DNA from: Pseudomonas chlororaphis | GTDB lineage: Bacteria > Pseudomonadota > Gammaproteobacteria > Pseudomonadales > Pseudomonadaceae | Length of the DNA: 64,000 nt | Direction of reading: 5' to 3' | Assembly (NCBI RefSeq): GCF_003731765.1 | Contig: NZ_MOAL01000004.1 | Span: 1,860,001 to 1,924,000, forward strand | Made by a program: the position numbers and the translations under genes | The notes under the pieces: generated by a model | Database searches by the model: none | Seen by the model: the letters and a program-made list of their open reading frames with translations, nothing else | What the model was told of the DNA's origin: nothing | Shown here: positions 36,938-44,555 of the stretch, in pieces | Layout: the number at the start of each line of letters is the position of its first letter | Numbering within the stretch: position 1 is the first letter of the stretch

Positions 36938-36946
36938 CGCGATCAT

Positions 36947-38071
36947 TCAGCCGTTGATGCGGATGATGGGTTTGAGGGTCAGGCCTTTTTCACTGTCTTC
37001 GGCGGCCTGGTTGATCTGGTCGAAGCTGTAGAACTTCACCAGCTTGTCGAAGGGGAAGCGCCCTTGCAGGTAAAGCTCCACCAGCTCCGGGATGAACTTC
37101 TGCGGCACGCTGTCGCCTTCGACGATGCCGCGGATGCTCTTGCCCCCCAGTAGCAGGTCATTGACGTCGAACTCGGCCGTAGTGCCCAGGGCCGGCGCAC
37201 CCACCACCCCCAGGGCGCCGCGGCTGCCCAGGGCGTCCACGGCCTGGCGCAGCACCGCCGGACGGCCAGTGGACTCCAGGGCGAAGTTGACCCCGCCGCC
37301 GGTGATCTCGCGGATCGCCGCCACTGGGTCACTGTCGCGGCTGTTGATCACGTGGGTGGCCCCCAGCTCGCTGGCCAACTGCAGGCGCGACGGCACCACG
37401 TCCACGGCAATGATGATGCTGGCCCCGGCGACCCGCGCCGCGAGCACCGCACTCAGGCCCACCGCGCCGCCACCAAAGGCGGCGAAGCTGCTGCCCGGGG
37501 TGACCTTGAGCGAGTTGATCACCGCCCCGGCGCCGGTCTGGATTCCGCAGCCCAGCGGGCCGAGCAGTTCCAGGGGCGCGTCGCGGCTGACCTTGACCGC
37601 GTTGTTCTCCCGGCTCAGAGCCAGGGTGGCGAACGATGACTGGGCGAAAAAGTGGTCGTGCAGGCGTTCCCCGGCACTGTCTTGCAGGGCGTTTTCACCC
37701 TGGGGGTCGGCGCCACTGAAATTGCGCCCGAAGAATTCCTGGCAATAGGCGGTGTGGCCGCTGCCGCACGACAGGCAATGGCCGCAGTAGCCGTAGCTCA
37801 TGACCACGTGATCGCCCACTTGCAGGCCCTTGACCAGCGGGCCGACGGCTTCCACTACGCCGGCGCCTTCATGGCCCAGCACCGCAGGCAGCGGCACCGG
37901 GTAGTACTGGTCGCGAACAATCATGTCGGTGTGGCACATGCCGGTGGCGACGATCCGCACCAGCACTTCATCGCCACGGGGGTTGCGGATCTGCGCGGCT
38001 TCGAGCACGAAGGGCGCGCCTTTGCCACGGGTAACGGCGGCAGTGATAGGACGGTAGACAGGGCTGCTCAT
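36947..38071 (-). CDS. Zn-dependent aryl-alcohol dehydrogenase (XylB-like)
   Basis: Medium-chain NAD alcohol dehydrogenase of 374 residues. Catalytic zinc site: GMCHTDMIV, GHEGAGVVEAVG and the later Cys in LGCGIQTGAG. The structural zinc loop is present (YGYCGHCLSCGSGHTAYC). The coenzyme site is FAAFGGGAVGLSAVLAARVAGASIIIAVD, with Asp at the end of the second strand, indicating NAD. The C terminus and the GCGIQTGAGAV string match benzyl/aryl alcohol dehydrogenases. It would convert an aryl or allylic alcohol to the aldehyde used by the upstream dehydrogenase. GGAG lies nine bases before the ATG. Confidence 0.87.
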   Translation of the reverse strand: MSSPVYRPITAAVTRGKGAPFVLEAAQIRNPRGDEVLVRIVATGMCHTDMIVRDQYYPVPLPAVLGHEGAGVVEAVGPLVKGLQVGDHVVMSYGYCGHCLSCGSGHTAYCQEFFGRNFSGADPQGENALQDSAGERLHDHFFAQSSFATLALSRENNAVKVSRDAPLELLGPLGCGIQTGAGAVINSLKVTPGSSFAAFGGGAVGLSAVLAARVAGASIIIAVDVVPSRLQLASELGATHVINSRDSDPVAAIREITGGGVNFALESTGRPAVLRQAVDALGSRGALGVVGAPALGTTAEFDVNDLLLGGKSIRGIVEGDSVPQKFIPELVELYLQGRFPFDKLVKFYSFDQINQAAEDSEKGLTLKPIIRING

Positions 38072-38090
38072 TATTATTGTTCTCCAGGTT

Positions 38091-39569
38091 TTACAGGGGG
38101 TAGGCCGGGGCTTCACCTTTGACGGTGAGCCATTGCCATTGCGTGAATTCTTCCCAGTTGGCGGGGCCGCCGATGCTGGTGCCATTGCCCGAGGCGCCGA
38201 CACCGCCGAACGGGTTGATGACCTCGTCGTTGACCGTCTGGTCGTTGATGTGCAACAGGCCGACCCGCAGCTGTTCGCCAAGCTTCAGGGCACGACCGAC
38301 GTCTTTCGACAGCACCGCTGCGGACAAGCCGTAATCGGTGGCATTGGCCAGGGCCACGGCGTCGGCGTCGCTGTCGAAGGGGATGACCACCGCCACCGGG
38401 CCGAAGATTTCTTCGTCGAAGGCCGGGTTGTCCCGCGTCACGCCGCTGAGCACCGTGGGCTGGAAGAACAAACCCTCGTAGCCGCCGCCGGTTTCCAGGG
38501 TGGCGCCGGCCTGTTGTGCGGCCTGCACGGCCTGATAAGCGTGGTCGCGCTGGGCGGCGTTGATCAGCGGACCCAGGTGCACCTCGCCCTGGGCCGGGTC
38601 ACCTACCGTCAGGCTGCGGGCCTTGGTCACCAGGCGCTCAAGAAAGCGTTCATAGATCCCGCGTTGCACCAGCAGGCGCCCGGTTGACATGCAGATTTGC
38701 CCCTGGTGCAGGTACACACCCCAGGTGGCGTTGGCCAGGGCCAAGTCGAGGTCGGCGTCATCGAGGATGATCAGCGAGTTCTTGCCGCCCAGCTCCAGGG
38801 AGACTTTTTTCAAGTGACGCCCGGCGGCTTCACCGACTTTGCGCCCGGCACCGGTGGAGCCGGTGAACTGGATCATCGCCACATGGCGGTCGCTGGTCAG
38901 TGCCGCCCCGGCTTCGGCGCCACCGGGCAACACCTGGAACACACCGGCCGGCAGCCCGGCCAGCTCAAACAGCCGAGCCAGCACCAGGCCGCCGCAAACC
39001 GCGGTGCGCGGATCGGGCTTGAGCACCACCGCGTTGCCCGTGGCCAGGGCCGGGGCCACGGCGCGCATTGCCAGGTACAGCGGGAAGTTGAACGGCGAAA
39101 TCACCCCAACCACCCCCAGCGGACGGCGCCGCGCCAAGCTCAGGCGCCCAGGCACCGAGGGCAGCACTTCGCCCTGGCTGCGCGACGGCAGGCCGGCACT
39201 TTCGTGCAGCGACTTGATGCTCAGGCTGACTTCAAAAGCGGCCTTGGGCCGGGTGGAGCCGCTTTCCCGCACCAGCCAGTCCACCAGGGTGTCGAAGTGC
39301 TGGGTGGCGATCTGGGCGGCGTTGCGGAAGATCGCCGCGCGCTCATCGTAGGGCTGTTGATACCAGGCGTGTTGGGCCGCCGCAGCGCGTTGCGTCGCAG
39401 CCGCCACCTGGGCCGCATCGGCATTGGCCACATGGCCCAGCAGATTGCCGGTGGCCGGCTCCAGCACCGCGGACACGGCGGCTGCGCCGGTGTCCCAGGT
39501 GCCGGTGAACAGGCGTTCGCTCCACAACTCGGTGGGCAGGAAGGGGGCAGGCAAGGTGTCGCGAGTCAT
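38091..39569 (-). CDS. Benzaldehyde-type aldehyde dehydrogenase (XylC-like)
   Basis: NAD(P) aldehyde dehydrogenase of 492 residues. Strings include GVVGVISPFNFPLYLAMRAVAPALATGNAVVLKPDPRT, FTGSTGAGRKVGEAAGRHLKKVSLELGGKNSLIILDDADLD with the catalytic Glu, GQICMSTGRLLV with the catalytic Cys and EEIFGPVAVVIPF. The KPDPRT and HQGQICMST strings are typical of benzaldehyde and vanillin-type enzymes. It is first gene of the aryl-alcohol operon. I chose 39569 (MTRDTLPAP) because GGGAG precedes it; a longer frame to 39746 would run through the sigma54 promoter. Confidence 0.87.
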   Translation of the reverse strand: MTRDTLPAPFLPTELWSERLFTGTWDTGAAAVSAVLEPATGNLLGHVANADAAQVAAATQRAAAAQHAWYQQPYDERAAIFRNAAQIATQHFDTLVDWLVRESGSTRPKAAFEVSLSIKSLHESAGLPSRSQGEVLPSVPGRLSLARRRPLGVVGVISPFNFPLYLAMRAVAPALATGNAVVLKPDPRTAVCGGLVLARLFELAGLPAGVFQVLPGGAEAGAALTSDRHVAMIQFTGSTGAGRKVGEAAGRHLKKVSLELGGKNSLIILDDADLDLALANATWGVYLHQGQICMSTGRLLVQRGIYERFLERLVTKARSLTVGDPAQGEVHLGPLINAAQRDHAYQAVQAAQQAGATLETGGGYEGLFFQPTVLSGVTRDNPAFDEEIFGPVAVVIPFDSDADAVALANATDYGLSAAVLSKDVGRALKLGEQLRVGLLHINDQTVNDEVINPFGGVGASGNGTSIGGPANWEEFTQWQWLTVKGEAPAYPL

Positions 39570-39636
39570 CGGGTGTCTCCCTGTGTTCTTGGTCTTGTGT
39601 GTCGGGGGCCGCACGCGGCATCGATAGACAGGACAT

Positions 39637-39652
39637 AGCAGGGGACGTGCCA
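39637..39652 (-). promoter_or_regulatory. Sigma54 (-24/-12) promoter of the aryl-alcohol operon
   Basis: On the minus strand it reads TGGCACG, four bases, CTGCT. GG and GC are 12 bases apart, as required, with one mismatch from the TTGC element. It lies 68 bases upstream of the aldehyde dehydrogenase start, and the operon encodes a sigma54-dependent activator. Confidence 0.8.
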
Positions 39653-39739
39653 GCTTTGCGACAGGCTGCAAACCGCGTATTTGCTGGGGGATGGCCGCAA
39701 GGGCGAGGGCGACTGTGCAGTTTCTGAACGCTTGTGCGG

Positions 39740-39752
39740 TGAACACTGTTCA
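39740..39752. promoter_or_regulatory. Candidate upstream activator site
   Basis: Perfect palindrome TGAACA-C-TGTTCA about 90 bases upstream of the sigma54 promoter, the usual position for a bacterial enhancer-binding protein. The AcoR-like activator at 34046-35854 is the obvious candidate. Confidence 0.55.
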
Positions 39753-39794
39753 GTGGCTGCACATATCAGCCTGGGTCGGCCCCAGGCCCGGGGG

Positions 39795-40823
39795 TCAGCG
39801 GCGGAAACGCCGCGTGGTCGAGGGCGCCTCGCCATAGCGCTTCTTGTACTCCTGGGCAAAACGTCCCAGGTGGGCAAACCCCCATTTGAAGGCGATCTCG
39901 GTGACCGAGGCTTCAGGGCCCAGCTGGCTCAGTTCCAGGTGCACCTGCTCCAGGCGCAGGTTGCGCAGGTAGGCCATGGGCGTGGTGTCGCAGAAATCAC
40001 GAAACCCGGCAAACAGGGTGCGTACGCTGACGCCCGCGTGTTCGGCCAACTGCTCGATGCTCAGCGGTTCGCCGGCATGGGCACGCATGTACTCCTCGGT
40101 GCGCTTGACGAAATAAGGCAGCAGCGCCTTGGGTTTGCCGGCGCATTCCAGCTGCGGCTGCAGGTTGTTGGGCTGGCCGTAGATCAGGGCATTGATCAGC
40201 ACCGATTCGAACTGCTTGAGCACCAGGCTGTGGTGCAGCGGGTGCTGCGCCTGGGTGATGGCGTCCGCCAGCAGGGTGATCAATTGCAAGAAGTAGCCGC
40301 CACTGGCCTGGGTCAGGTCCAGTTCGGGGTGAAATTCCAGGGGGCTGTCCAGGACATGACCCAGGTGCTGGGCACAGTGATGCTCGACTTCACTGCGTTC
40401 GATACGCAGGGCCAGTTGCGGCGCGTCGGCCTCCCAGCACATGGACAGTGGCAGGTTGGGTGAAATCAGCGAGGCCTTGCTCGGGGAGGAAATGAAGTCC
40501 TGGCCGTTGCAGACAATCCGCGCCCGCCCGGCAATCGGCACCTGGATCAGGAAAAAGTCCTCCAGGCGGCCGGGATCGATGGTCACCCGCGTGCCGTACT
40601 CCAGGCGGTTCAGGGACAGCCGGCCACGATGGATATGGTGCATGCGTGCGCTGATCTCCGCTGTGCTGCCGACGCAGCGCAACTCATGGATCTTGAACAC
40701 GCTGCTGACCCCTTCACGGATCGCACTCAGGTCATTGAGCAGAAACAGCTGGTTGTCAGGGCGGAACAGCGACGCGCGCTCGAACGGGCTGTCGCCCAGC
40801 CCGGGGTTAAGAATCTGGCCCAT
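39795..40823 (-). CDS. AraC/XylS-family regulator of the indole genes
   Basis: Regulator of about 342 residues with an AraC_binding-type N-terminal domain (HHIHRGRLSLNRLEYGTRVTIDPGRLEDFFLIQVPIAG). The C-terminal double helix-turn-helix reads EPLSIEQLAEHAGVSVRTLFAGFRDFCDTTPMAYLRNLRLEQVH and SVTEIAFKWGFAHLGRFAQEYKKRYGEAPSTTRR. I chose 40823 because AGAGG lies five bases upstream. It is divergent from the indole oxidation genes, and the shared region contains two tandem XylS-type sites. AraC regulators control the equivalent iif/ind clusters of other bacteria. Confidence 0.85.
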   Translation of the reverse strand: MGQILNPGLGDSPFERASLFRPDNQLFLLNDLSAIREGVSSVFKIHELRCVGSTAEISARMHHIHRGRLSLNRLEYGTRVTIDPGRLEDFFLIQVPIAGRARIVCNGQDFISSPSKASLISPNLPLSMCWEADAPQLALRIERSEVEHHCAQHLGHVLDSPLEFHPELDLTQASGGYFLQLITLLADAITQAQHPLHHSLVLKQFESVLINALIYGQPNNLQPQLECAGKPKALLPYFVKRTEEYMRAHAGEPLSIEQLAEHAGVSVRTLFAGFRDFCDTTPMAYLRNLRLEQVHLELSQLGPEASVTEIAFKWGFAHLGRFAQEYKKRYGEAPSTTRRFRR

Positions 40824-40883
40824 GGTGACCTCTCTTGCATGCACGGTTTCAAGGCATGGCGCACCGCAGCGTTACCGCCTATT

Positions 40884-40918
40884 TGCAGGATCCGGATAGT
40901 CACTGCAGGTGGCGGATA
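40884..40918 (+). promoter_or_regulatory. Tandem XylS/AntR-type boxes, distal pair
   Basis: Two direct repeats with exact TGCA-N6-GGATA form at 40884-40898 and 40904-40918, period 20 bases (five-base gap). They lie about 60 bases upstream of the regulator start and about 240 upstream of the first indole gene, so they could serve autoregulation or DNA looping. Confidence 0.7.
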
Positions 40919-41061
40919 GTCCCGGTGGCTGTGCGTTTCTTTTTGTGCCCTCAACGGGGCCTTGAACCTGATAAAGCAATCGCTGTGCCAGCGCCCGCCC
41001 CCCTGTTTACAAGGGGTTGGCGCCGCCAGGAGGGGATCTTCCCACGTTTGCCACAACTTCC

Positions 41062-41096
41062 TGCATCGCCCGGACAGACGTCGCATTCAGCGGATA
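41062..41096 (+). promoter_or_regulatory. Tandem XylS/AntR-type boxes, promoter-proximal pair
   Basis: TGCA-N6-GGACA at 41062-41076 and CGCA-N6-GGATA at 41082-41096, again with a period of 20 bases. The final GGATA ends 62 bases before the ATG at 41158 and would touch the -35 region, the class II activation geometry known for XylS. Confidence 0.7.
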
Positions 41097-41157
41097 GTCC
41101 GCCACGCTGAAGCTGCCCACTATCTGTCCCACGTTAGCCAAGCAGTGGAGAAGGGAT

Positions 41158-42402
41158 ATGAAAGGCCAGTATGTCAGCGTGCCAGATGGGTCCGGCGGTC
41201 AGTTCCAGGCGTACCTGGCGACCTCGGTGGACGGTAGCGGGCCGGGCGTGGTGCTTTGCCAGGAAATTTTCGGCGTCAACCTGGCCATGCGTGAGGTCGC
41301 CGACCTGCTGGCCGAGGAAGGCTACAGCGTGCTGGTGCCGGACCTGTACTGGCGCCAGGAGCCGGGCGTGCAACTGGGCTACACCGAAGCCGACTTCGCC
41401 CGCGCCTATGCGCTGTATCAAGGCTTCGACGAAGCCCTGGGCGTGGCTGACATCCGTGCCAGCCTCAAGGCCCTGGCGCAACTGCCCCAGTGCAGCGGTG
41501 GTGCGCAAGGGGTGGTGGGTTACTGCCTGGGGGGCAAGCTGGCCTACCTGGCGGCTTGCCGCCTGCCGGAAGTGGCTTGTGCGGTCGGTTATTACGGGGT
41601 GGGCATCGAGCAGGCCCTGGAGGAAAGTGCTGGGGTGCAGGGACGTCTGATCCTGCACCTGGCCGAGCACGACCAGTTCTGCCCGGCCGAAGCCCGCAGC
41701 GCGATCCAGCAGGCCCTCGGCGACCGTCCCGGTGTCGAGCTGTACGTCTACCCCGGTGTCGACCATGCATTTGCCCGCCCCCAGGGGCACCACTACCACA
41801 AACCTTCGGCGTTGCTGGCCCACGAGCGCACCGTGGCCGGCCTGCGCCGGGTGCTGGGGCCGGACTACAACCTCTCGGCGCTGTGGGATGAGCATGTAAG
41901 GCACGAGTTCGACACCCGGGACGTGCCCGCGACCATGGCCACCATGGTCGCCGAGCCCTACGTCAACCATATCCCGACCATGACCGGCGGAGTCGGCGCC
42001 CGCGAGCTGAGCCGCTTCTACCAGCACCATTTTGTCCACGGCAACCCCAAGGACATGGCCCTGACGCCGCTGTCGCGCACCGTCGGCGCCTCGCAGATCG
42101 TCGATGAATTCATCATGAGCTTCACCCACGACTGCGAAATCGACTGGATGCTGCCGGGCGTGGCCCCGACCGGACGCCAGGTGCAGATCCCCATGCTCGG
42201 GGTGGTCAAGTTTCGCGGGCCCAAGCTCTACCACGAACACATCTACTGGGATCAGGCCAGCGTGCTGGTGCAGATCGGCCTGCTGGACCCCACCGGGTTG
42301 CCAGTGGCTGGGGTGCAGACCGCGCACAAGCTGCTGGATGAAAGCCTGCCGTCCAACACCTTGATGCCCCGTTGGGCCAGCAGCGCCGAGCCTTCGGCCT
42401 AA
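41158..42402 (+). CDS. Dienelactone hydrolase-SnoaL-like fusion protein of the indole pathway
   Basis: Protein of 414 residues in two parts. Residues 1 to about 225 are a dienelactone hydrolase domain with an intact Cys-Asp-His triad: VVGYCLGGKLAYLAAC (Cys), HLAEHDQFCPAEA (Asp), YPGVDHAFARP (His). Residues about 260-400 form a SnoaL/NTF2-like domain (LSRFYQHHFVHGNPKDMALTPLSRTVGASQIVDEFIMSFTHDCEIDWMLPG). It is first gene of the operon with the SDR and StyA-like oxygenase. In the Acinetobacter iif pathway a protein without cofactors turns 3-hydroxyindolin-2-one into anthranilate; this fusion is the only unassigned enzyme here and is the candidate for that step. The role is inferred. Confidence 0.75.
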   Translation: MKGQYVSVPDGSGGQFQAYLATSVDGSGPGVVLCQEIFGVNLAMREVADLLAEEGYSVLVPDLYWRQEPGVQLGYTEADFARAYALYQGFDEALGVADIRASLKALAQLPQCSGGAQGVVGYCLGGKLAYLAACRLPEVACAVGYYGVGIEQALEESAGVQGRLILHLAEHDQFCPAEARSAIQQALGDRPGVELYVYPGVDHAFARPQGHHYHKPSALLAHERTVAGLRRVLGPDYNLSALWDEHVRHEFDTRDVPATMATMVAEPYVNHIPTMTGGVGARELSRFYQHHFVHGNPKDMALTPLSRTVGASQIVDEFIMSFTHDCEIDWMLPGVAPTGRQVQIPMLGVVKFRGPKLYHEHIYWDQASVLVQIGLLDPTGLPVAGVQTAHKLLDESLPSNTLMPRWASSAEPSA

Positions 42403-42412
42403 GGGGATGACC

Positions 42413-43213
42413 ATGACTGCTTTGCACAACACCGTGCTGCACAACAAAGTCGCGGTGATCAGCGGCGGCGCGACCCTGATCGGCACCGCCGTGGCCCAGG
42501 CCTTGATCGACGCTGGGGCCTGGGTGGCCTTGCTCGACATCGACCGTGAAGCCGGGGTGGAAGCGGCGGCGCGACTCGGTGAACGGGCGGCGTTCTTTCA
42601 CGTCGACCTCACCGATGACGGGCGCATCGCCCAGGCCCTGCAGGCGGTGCGCGCCGGGTTTGGCGGCGTCGACCTGTTGATCAACCTGGCCTGTACCTAC
42701 AACGACCAGGGCCTGGCTTCCAGCCGTCAGGACTGGCTGCAAGCCCTGGACGTCAATCTGTTGTCGGCTGTGGCCCTGACCCAGGCGGTACATGACGACC
42801 TCAAGGCGCGCCGTGGTGCGATCGTCAACTTCACCTCGATTTCCGCCAAGTGCGCCCAGACCGGGCGTTGGCTGTACCCGGTGTCCAAGGCGGCGATGCT
42901 CCAGCTGACCCGCTGCATGGCCATGGACCTGGCACCGGACGGCATTCGCGTCAACTCGGTGTCGCCGGGCTGGACCTGGTCCCGGGTGATTGCCCAGGCC
43001 AGTGGCGACAACCGAGAAAAGGCCGATGCGGTGGCCGCGTCCTACCACTTGCTGGGACGCCTGGGCGACCCCGCCGAAGTGGCCAATGTGGTGCTGTTTC
43101 TCTGCTCGCCGGCCGCCAGCTTTGTCACCGGCGCCGATTACGCCGTGGATGGCGGCTACTCGGTGATGGGCCCGGAACAGAACCTGCCGGCCATTGCGCG
43201 GCTGGCCGAATAA
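42413..43213 (+). CDS. iifB: Short-chain dehydrogenase, probable indole-2,3-dihydrodiol dehydrogenase (IifB-like)
   Basis: SDR of about 266 residues. The cofactor loop is variant (VAVISGGATLIGTAVAQALIDAG) with Asp after the second strand (ALLDIDRE), indicating NAD. The catalytic set is Ser in NFTSISAKC and Tyr-Lys in WLYPVSKAAM; the C terminus has GDPAEVANVVLFLCSPAASFVTGADYAVDGG. AAGGGG at 42401-42406 sits six bases before the ATG at 42413, so this start is preferred to 42407. Between the fusion gene and the oxygenase it should oxidise indole dihydrodiol to 3-hydroxyindolin-2-one, as IifB does. Confidence 0.78.
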   Translation: MTALHNTVLHNKVAVISGGATLIGTAVAQALIDAGAWVALLDIDREAGVEAAARLGERAAFFHVDLTDDGRIAQALQAVRAGFGGVDLLINLACTYNDQGLASSRQDWLQALDVNLLSAVALTQAVHDDLKARRGAIVNFTSISAKCAQTGRWLYPVSKAAMLQLTRCMAMDLAPDGIRVNSVSPGWTWSRVIAQASGDNREKADAVAASYHLLGRLGDPAEVANVVLFLCSPAASFVTGADYAVDGGYSVMGPEQNLPAIARLAE

Positions 43214-43228
43214 CCCGTTTCATCATTC

Positions 43229-43250
43229 GGCAAGGCCCTGGGGCCTTGCC
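43229..43250. repeat. Hairpin inside the indole operon
   Basis: Perfect nine-base arms GGCAAGGCC and GGCCTTGCC with a four-base loop, no T-run, between the SDR stop and the oxygenase. It is followed by a short direct repeat TCGCTTATC (twice, 43260-43279) just before the ribosome site. It may set the relative amounts of the two proteins. Confidence 0.5.
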
Positions 43251-43291
43251 GGCGGCTGCATCGCTTATCGTCGCTTATCAGGAGAACAATC

Positions 43292-44530
43292 ATGCGTCGT
43301 ATCGCTATCGTCGGAGCCGGCCAGGCCGGTTTGCAACTCGCCCTGGGCCTGTTGGCCAAGGGCTACCAGGTAACACTGGCGACCAACCGCACCGGCGAAG
43401 ACATTCGCCAGGGCAAGGTCATGTCCAGCCAGTGCATGTTCAACACCGCGCTGCAAAGCGAGCGCGACCTGGGGCTGAACTTCTGGGAAGACGCTTGCCC
43501 GGCGGTGGAAGGCATCGGCCTTTGCGTGCCCAACCCCGAGCAACCGGGGCAGCCGCTGTTCAGTTGGAGTACGCGCCTGGATCGCTACGCGCAATCGGTG
43601 GACCAGCGCCTGAAGATGCCGGCGTGGATGGAGGAGGTTACCCGGCGTGGCGGCGAGGTGATTATCCAGGACGTCGGCGTTGCCGAGCTGGAACAACTGG
43701 CCGCCGGGCATGACCTGGTGCTGCTGGCAGCGGGCAAGGGCGAGATCGTCAACCTGTTCGCCAAGGACCCGGAGCGCACGCAGTTCCAGCAACCTCAACG
43801 GGCCCTGGCCCTGACGTACGTCAAGGGCATGCGGCCGTCGACGCCGTTTTCCAGGGTCAGCTTCAACCTGATCCCCGGGGTCGGCGAGTACTTCGTTTTC
43901 CCCAGCCTGACCACCAGTGGCCCCTGCGAAATCATGGTTTTCGAAGGCGTGCCCGGCGGGCCGATGGACTGCTGGCAGGGCATCACCTCGCCTGAGCAGC
44001 ACCTGGAAAAAAGCCTGGAACTGGTGCGCCGCTACACCCCGTGGGAAGCCGAACGCTGCGATGCGTTGAGCCTGACCGACCCCCAGGGTTTCCTCTCCGG
44101 GCGCTTCACCCCAATGGTGCGCAAGCCGGTGCTGACCCTGCCGTCGGGCCGCCCGGTGTTCGGCATGGCCGACGCCCTGGTGGTCAACGACCCGATCACC
44201 GGCCAGGGTTCGAACAACGCCGCCAAGTGCAGCAAGGTCTACCTCGACGCGATCCTCGCCCGGGGCAGCCAGGCCTTCAGCCCTGACTGGATGCACGCCA
44301 CCTTTGAGCAGTACTGGAGTTACGCCGGGCACGTGGTCAAGTGGACCAACACCCTGCTGACGCCGCCGCCCCAGCACCTGCTCGAACTGCTGGGCGCCGC
44401 CAGCCAGTCGCGGCCCCTGGCCTCGGCCATTGCCAACGGCTTCGACGACCCGCGCACCTTCGCCCCCTGGTGGTTCGACGCCCAGGCGTGCCAGGCGTTT
44501 ATCCAGGAAAAAACCCGCCAGGCCGCTTGA
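43292..44530 (+). CDS. iifC: Styrene monooxygenase-like indole oxygenase (IifC/IndA type)
   Basis: Group E two-component flavin monooxygenase of 412 residues. The N-terminal FAD site is IAIVGAGQAGLQLALGLLAKGYQVTLATNRT. The SMO string VMSSQCMFNTALQSERDLGLNFW and the C-terminal FAD contact FGMADALVVNDPITGQGSNNAAKCSKVY follow. It uses reduced FAD from a partner reductase, which is the next gene. StyA-type enzymes epoxidise styrene, but those grouped with an SDR and anthranilate genes attack indole at C2-C3 and often make indigo. No styrene oxide isomerase or phenylacetaldehyde dehydrogenase is adjacent, which favours indole as substrate. Confidence 0.83.
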   Translation: MRRIAIVGAGQAGLQLALGLLAKGYQVTLATNRTGEDIRQGKVMSSQCMFNTALQSERDLGLNFWEDACPAVEGIGLCVPNPEQPGQPLFSWSTRLDRYAQSVDQRLKMPAWMEEVTRRGGEVIIQDVGVAELEQLAAGHDLVLLAAGKGEIVNLFAKDPERTQFQQPQRALALTYVKGMRPSTPFSRVSFNLIPGVGEYFVFPSLTTSGPCEIMVFEGVPGGPMDCWQGITSPEQHLEKSLELVRRYTPWEAERCDALSLTDPQGFLSGRFTPMVRKPVLTLPSGRPVFGMADALVVNDPITGQGSNNAAKCSKVYLDAILARGSQAFSPDWMHATFEQYWSYAGHVVKWTNTLLTPPPQHLLELLGAASQSRPLASAIANGFDDPRTFAPWWFDAQACQAFIQEKTRQAA

Positions 44531-44555
44531 GCCCTGGACGTTTGAGGAAATCATC

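Larger units (their letters stand above)
40824..41157. other. 334-base divergent control region of the indole genes
   Basis: No gene is seen. It carries two tandem TGCA-N6-GGNTA-type sites (separate entries) at 40884-40918 and 41062-41096. The second is followed 22 bases later by a -10-like CACTAT at 41118-41123 and a strong ribosome site (GGAGAAGGG, 41147-41155). Confidence 0.6.

Noticed and set aside
38697..39638. Open frame of 313 codons opposite the aldehyde dehydrogenase
   Set aside because: It runs through the sigma54 promoter and has no recognisable domain; the aldehyde dehydrogenase on the other strand has all catalytic motifs.
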